From: Capniomyces stellatus
Lineage: Eukaryota; Kickxellomycota; Harpellomycetes; Harpellales; Legeriomycetaceae
Direction: 5' to 3'
Assembly: GCA_001661515.1 (NCBI GenBank)
Contig: LUVW01000028.1
Coordinates: 100,994-164,993 of the forward strand
Length of the DNA stretch: 64,000 nt
Below, in pieces: positions 59,955 through 64,000 of this stretch. A program made the translations under genes and the position numbers. Every line of letters starts with the position of its first letter. The stretch's first letter is position 1. The notes under the pieces were generated by a model. The model searched no databases. It was given only the letters and a program-made list of their open reading frames with translations, and was not told where the DNA came from.

Positions 59955-62900
59955 TGTGAGTACTTTATTCTTCTTCCTGATTCTTTGTTGCTTTGACTTC
60001 CTACCCTTCTACTAATTGCTATAACCTACAATAAATCGCGTCATTAGACTATTAATTCGTGTTTGAATATTATAGATACATATTTTGGTAGCAATTGTTA
60101 AACGACTATGAATTCCGTGCCCTTTTAGATGGCGTGACCCTGCTCCTACTTGCTTTATTTTACTAGACTTACGCTTTATTTTACACTCAATTTCCTTTTT
60201 TTTTCTTTGTTATTTAATTTATATCGTATGTGTTGTTAATGTACTTGGCTTTCTTTTGGCTATCTTGTACTGAATATTTTTTATAGTAATTTAGGAGTAT
60301 TAGAAATTTTGTTGAGGACGGAAATAATAGTGTATTATTAATTGAATTGGTTATGTATACATATTTGCGGTGTAAAGCAAGAAGTAATCGATTCAAAAGC
60401 CAAACCTTAACCCTAACTAGAGTTGCGGTTTCAAATGAACATTTGTTGGTTTTTTTTTTATATTTATATTTATATATTTCGCTATTTAAAAATACTTGGG
60501 TTTATATTTTGGATCTAGCACTAGGAGGCTGTTTGGTATAAATTGCCCAACAAGTGAATAATGTCGCAAATCAAATCAATTTTGCAACACTCTTATTTCA
60601 GAAAATTGAGAATTTCAATGGAAATTGGGCCAATATAGTAGCACCAATCTATTATTTGTACTGATTTCACATAACTTCTAGACTGTTTTATTATAAGATT
60701 TGCAGCCCATTTAGTCTTTTTTAATATCAATAAGCCAAAAGTTTTTAAAACGAATTTGTAGTTTTTGGTCTCTTTGTGCTCTTTGTGCTTTTTTTTAGAT
60801 TACTTTGTATCTTTTGCTGTTTTTGTATATTTTGTATTTACTTTTTTCTAGTTTTTTTGTGCGTTAGTTCTAATAGCTACAACCACAATCACTACTACCG
60901 CTTATGATAATAGACTAGCAAACAACAGACTGCCAGTGTGGAAATATCCCAACTATTAGCAAAGTCTTAAATTCACTTTTTTTTCTTCTATTCACTTTCT
61001 CGCTGTTTTAAACAGTTTAAACATTGAGTTTGTGTATAGCATCTACCAGATACGCCGACATTAGCTTGCTGGTTAGTAGCTTGCGATCTTGTCAAAGTAG
61101 TACCTTTCATAACCACCTCCTAAGCTTAATCCGCTCATTCAAAATCAATTTTTCACCGTGCTTTAGCAAATTATACCACATATAAATTGTTAATTACACT
61201 TACTTTGCTCCGTTTCAAGTCGTGTTTCTTGAATAAAAAAGGGTTTTTTTATGGAAAAATCGGCTCTTTCTTTTTTTTTTTTTGGCTGCTTTGCGCTGTT
61301 TTATTTTTACTAAAATAAAGAAAGAAGTAACGGGTTTCAACAGGGTGCAGCTTGTCAATTAGTTATAATCGTCTACAATTTCAATTTCCATTCAATTTAC
61401 AATTTACAATTTGGCTTTGTCAACGTTTATTTCTATACTACTTTTTATGTCATTCAAACTTGTAAATTTTAATATAACAAATGTTAGGAAAATAAAGCCA
61501 AAACCGGAAAAAGAAAACTAAGCTTATTCGACCTTGAATCCAATTAAACTAGTCTTCAGTTTGCATTCAGTCAAATGACGTATTTCTATAGACGTCCAAT
61601 GTTAACATTGACTCACTTTTCCTGGAAAATGCGCCACTTGAAATATCAAGCGTTTCATTACCACTATTAAGGTCAACATGCCAGTTTTGTTTATTTGTTT
61701 ATTTGCGATGCTTATATAAACTGCAGTAATTCTATTTGATACAATACGAAATGATACGATATGGTACGATACGAATTGATATGATACGGTACGAAATGAT
61801 ACGATACGAAATGATATGATATGTTGCGATATGTCTTTATTTGAACCAACTTGCCCTAATTTATTGAATTACATTCTTTTTAGCTTACTCTAGCTTTTGT
61901 TTTGAGGATCGATCGATCCAATTCGTGCTATTGAGTGAGCCATTGCGCAAATAAACGAAACTCGGCTTGCTTTTTTGGGTTGCCAAAAATAAGTAATAGT
62001 CAGCAATAAGCCATTGTTTCTTTTCTTTGGACAAGCTTTTAAAACATTAAATAAGAAAAAAAAAGACATGCTTTAATATTGTCCAGTCTCATACTTTTTG
62101 ATTTGTTGGAATAATGAACAACCCCAGTTTGACCATACTTTTTATTTGTTATTGTATATTTAGCTTGATTCTGGTCCAATTGGCATTTTAGCCGCAAAGC
62201 AGCCTTTTTTATTTTTGTTCTTATTACTAAAAACACTATGCAAATTGGAATTAGAAACTACAAGCAAAGCTAAAGGCGTGTTTACAAAGTGCAGATCAGG
62301 CTTTATTCGCTTTAACAGCCAAATGCCAAACTTCGCTATGTGAAAGGCTCGTTTGGTTTATCATACACCTCATTAAGCAAAAAAAATAGATAGAAACCTC
62401 ATAATGCATCTTGGCAGGAATTCCCAGATTGACAAAACTTTTAAATTTCTGTTAAATAAATTGATAAAAAAAAACAATTAAAATTTTACTTGACAAACCA
62501 ACTCAGGAACACAAACTACAAAATAAAACCAACTATTGTATAAAGCCCAGTCAAGGTTTATTGCCGGTTATAGCCGCACCCAGAGAGCAGAAGGCCGGGG
62601 GAGAGAGGATAAAGTGAATTTTTAGAGGGTTTAGATTGTAGAATTTTTCTTTTGTATCAACATAATTAATCATAACAGAATGTTTTGTTCGTGAACTGTT
62701 TGTATTTCGCAAAGCGTAAACATCCAAAATTGAATATATGGCGAATGGGAGAGGAAATGTAGTGGTATATTGTATAAAAAAAAATTTAGTTAATTTAAAT
62801 GGGTATATGAATGGAACACAAGCCAACTCGTAGACCTCGATATACTAAACACCAACCAAGCCAATCAAACCGACAGAGTCAAGATTGTTTACACACGTAT

Positions 62901-63064
62901 GGGTACATAATCCTTCAAATGCTAGTTTGATGAAATCTTTCTTGATTGTGCGATTTCTCTTGCTGACATCAAAATATTGACTAATAGCTATATTGATGGT
63001 GTTTAAGTCAAGTTCTTGGATCCATACTGGAAAAGCTGCTGTGCTGGAGTTAAAACTTGTTGTT
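59955..63064. other. Longest gene-free stretch in the window
   Basis: 3.1 kb of AT-rich DNA containing the PKA regulatory subunit promoter. It contains a 10-11 base repeat array at 61737-61834, a 21-codon minus-strand frame at 61073-61138 (MSGLSLGGGYERYYFDKIAS), and single telomere-like words near 60411. A 91-codon minus-strand frame (62845-63120) overlaps the end of the acidic gene in another frame and could be an extra or alternative exon. Confidence 0.5.
61737..61834. repeat. Diverged repeat array of GATACGAAAT-like units
   Basis: About 98 bases built from 10-11 base variants of GATACGAAAT / GATATGGTAC, roughly nine units. All are diverged, so this is an old minisatellite. No coding potential. 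Confidence 0.75.
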
Positions 63065-64000
63065 TTAATTGTCAAGCGACTCTGGGCCCGCTGCAAACAT
63101 GTTCTTGAGCTTGCTATCAATCACTTCGTCATCACTGGTATCCTTCTCTGTGACCTTGCTGCTCGAAGATGATTTGTTATCAAATAGATTATCGTCCTCA
63201 TCGGCGTTGTCCCCGTCCTCTTCAATTTCCTCCTCTTCAATTTCCTCCTCTTCAATTTCCTCCTCTTCAATTTCCTCCTCTTTAGGAATATCATCCTCTT
63301 CAGTATCCTCTTCTTCAGGAATATCCTCCTCTTCAACCACCTCTTCTTCAGTATCCTCTTCTTCAGTTTCCTCCTCATCGGTTGTATCTGGAACGTTTGT
63401 TACAGGCTTGTTGTCCGTGCTGTCGGGATTTTTAGGTAACTCAATGGTGGTGGTGGTTGATGTAGCAGTGGTTGGTACAGTAGTGGCTGTGGTTATAGGA
63501 GTGGTTGTAATGGGTGCAGTTGTCGTTGTTACAATAGTTTCTATAATCGGAACTTTCTGTGCTGGCGCGACTCTGCATTTGGTAACATAGACAATATCAT
63601 ATTGGACTACAGCAGCTGGTGCAGCATTAGCATTTCCCGAATTTTCCGCTGCTTTGTTTTCCTCACTTATGCCATTGGCCTCAGTGTTATCCTCATTGTC
63701 ATCAGTTGCCTCAAAGTCTTCAAAATCCAAGCTGTCATCCTCTTCACCTACCTCTTCTGGCTTTAATTCCTGGTCAACAAACTCTTCCTCGCCCTCAAAA
63801 TCCACTCCATCTTTGCCCTCAACTTCCTCATGTACTTCCTCCTCACCCTCAGCTTCTCCTTCAACTTCTCCTTCAACTTCTCCTTCAACTTCTCCTTCAA
63901 CTTCTCCTTCAACTTCTCCTTCAACTTCTCCTTCAACTTCTCCTTCAACTTCTCCTTCAACTTCTCCTTCAACTTCTCCTTCAACTTCTCCTTCAACTTC
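63065..64000 (-). CDS. Very acidic repeat protein with Thr-rich linker (5' end outside the window)
   Basis: The frame is open from the window edge at 64000 to the TAA at 63065, so 311 C-terminal residues are visible. Order: an EGEV 4-residue repeat (about 12 copies), acidic stretches, the segment VVQYDIVYVTKCRVAPAQKV, a Thr/Ala/Pro-rich linker, an EEEEIE repeat array (15-base units), and the tail SKLKNMFAAGPESLDN. The Thr-rich part would suit O-glycosylation in a cell-wall protein, while the Glu-rich parts suit an acidic nuclear or chaperone-like protein; location is undecided. No family is recognised. The frame was chosen because it is the only long one continuous through both repeats; the KLKEKLKE reading of the 12-base repeat in another frame stops early. 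Confidence 0.75.
   Translation of the reverse strand, partial: EVEGEVEGEVEGEVEGEVEGEVEGEVEGEVEGEVEGEVEGEVEGEVEGEAEGEEEVHEEVEGKDGVDFEGEEEFVDQELKPEEVGEEDDSLDFEDFEATDDNEDNTEANGISEENKAAENSGNANAAPAAVVQYDIVYVTKCRVAPAQKVPIIETIVTTTTAPITTTPITTATTVPTTATSTTTTIELPKNPDSTDNKPVTNVPDTTDEEETEEEDTEEEVVEEEDIPEEEDTEEDDIPKEEEIEEEEIEEEEIEEEEIEEDGDNADEDDNLFDNKSSSSSKVTEKDTSDDEVIDSKLKNMFAAGPESLDN
63216..63286 (-). repeat. 15-base in-frame repeat coding EEEIE
   Basis: Four to five near-identical 15-base units read on the coding strand as Glu-Glu-Glu-Ile-Glu. They lie in the acidic C-terminal region, and diverged relatives continue to about 63370. Confidence 0.8.
63853..64000 (-). repeat. 12-base tandem array coding EGEV, truncated by the window edge
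   Basis: At least 12 perfect copies of a 12-base unit (CTTCTCCTTCAA on the plus strand) continue past the window end. Each codes Glu-Val-Glu-Gly on the minus strand. Perfect identity implies recent expansion or homogenisation. Confidence 0.93.

Noticed and set aside
60404..60417. Telomere-like CCTTAACCCTAAC
   Set aside because: Only about two units of CCCTAA; too short to be an interstitial telomere.
63763..63996. KLKEKLKE repeat frame on the minus strand
   Set aside because: This is the alternative reading of the 12-base array. It ends soon after the array, while the EGEV frame continues for 250 more residues.

Overview
This window is nuclear DNA of an AT-rich, intron-bearing fungus. The evidence is GT-AG introns with GTAAGT-like donors, AT-rich spacers, and fungal families: a Cdc11-class septin, an Mrp51-type mitoribosomal protein, a Bud3-like RhoGEF and a PKA regulatory subunit. 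Retention of a Rod (KNTC1) homologue and of DUSP12/Yvh1 with syntaxin 6 in many-exon genes argues against a budding or fission yeast. I favour an early-diverging lineage (a Kickxellomycotina/Harpellales-like genome is my guess), but the window cannot fix the taxonomy. A single N and a 4-N gap show it is a draft assembly.

Layout. 1-928: 3' end of a disordered nuclear protein. 1416-3092: mitochondrial-type membrane TPR protein. 5939-13162: giant RhoGEF. 13661-14614 (-): aquaglyceroporin-like channel with a changed pore motif. 15748-25635 (-): about 3,247-residue Rod/KNTC1 homologue. 27262-31385: two small secreted Gly/Arg-rich paralogues flanking the 8-exon phosphatase YVH1/DUSP12. 32441-33999 (-): 8-exon syntaxin 6/Tlg1 SNARE, divergent from the OTU1 deubiquitinase at 34866-36970. 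37218-39146 (-): translation termination factor eRF3. 41440-45112 (-): 7-exon gamma-tubulin complex protein GCP2. 46096-46604: possible small spliced gene. 48408-49926: Cdc11-type septin. 50193-51224 (-): mitoribosomal mS51/Mrp51. 51827-53627 (-): dynactin Arp1. 54816-54886 (-): tRNA-Gln(TTG). 55853-58395: replication licensing factor Cdt1. 58917-59954 (-): PKA regulatory subunit. 63065-64000 (-): 3' part of a very acidic repeat protein cut by the window edge.

Functionally the window is rich in cell-division genes (Rod, GCP2, Arp1, Cdc11 septin, Cdt1, Bud3-like GEF). Rod and Arp1 belong to one pathway in animals, where the RZZ complex recruits dynein-dynactin to kinetochores. No transposon, CRISPR or phage was found. 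Exon joins were worked out by hand from splice signals and reading phase. The clearest observations are the fungal Rod gene and a base-composition switch inside long genes, G-rich on the coding strand at the 5' side and C-rich at the 3' side.
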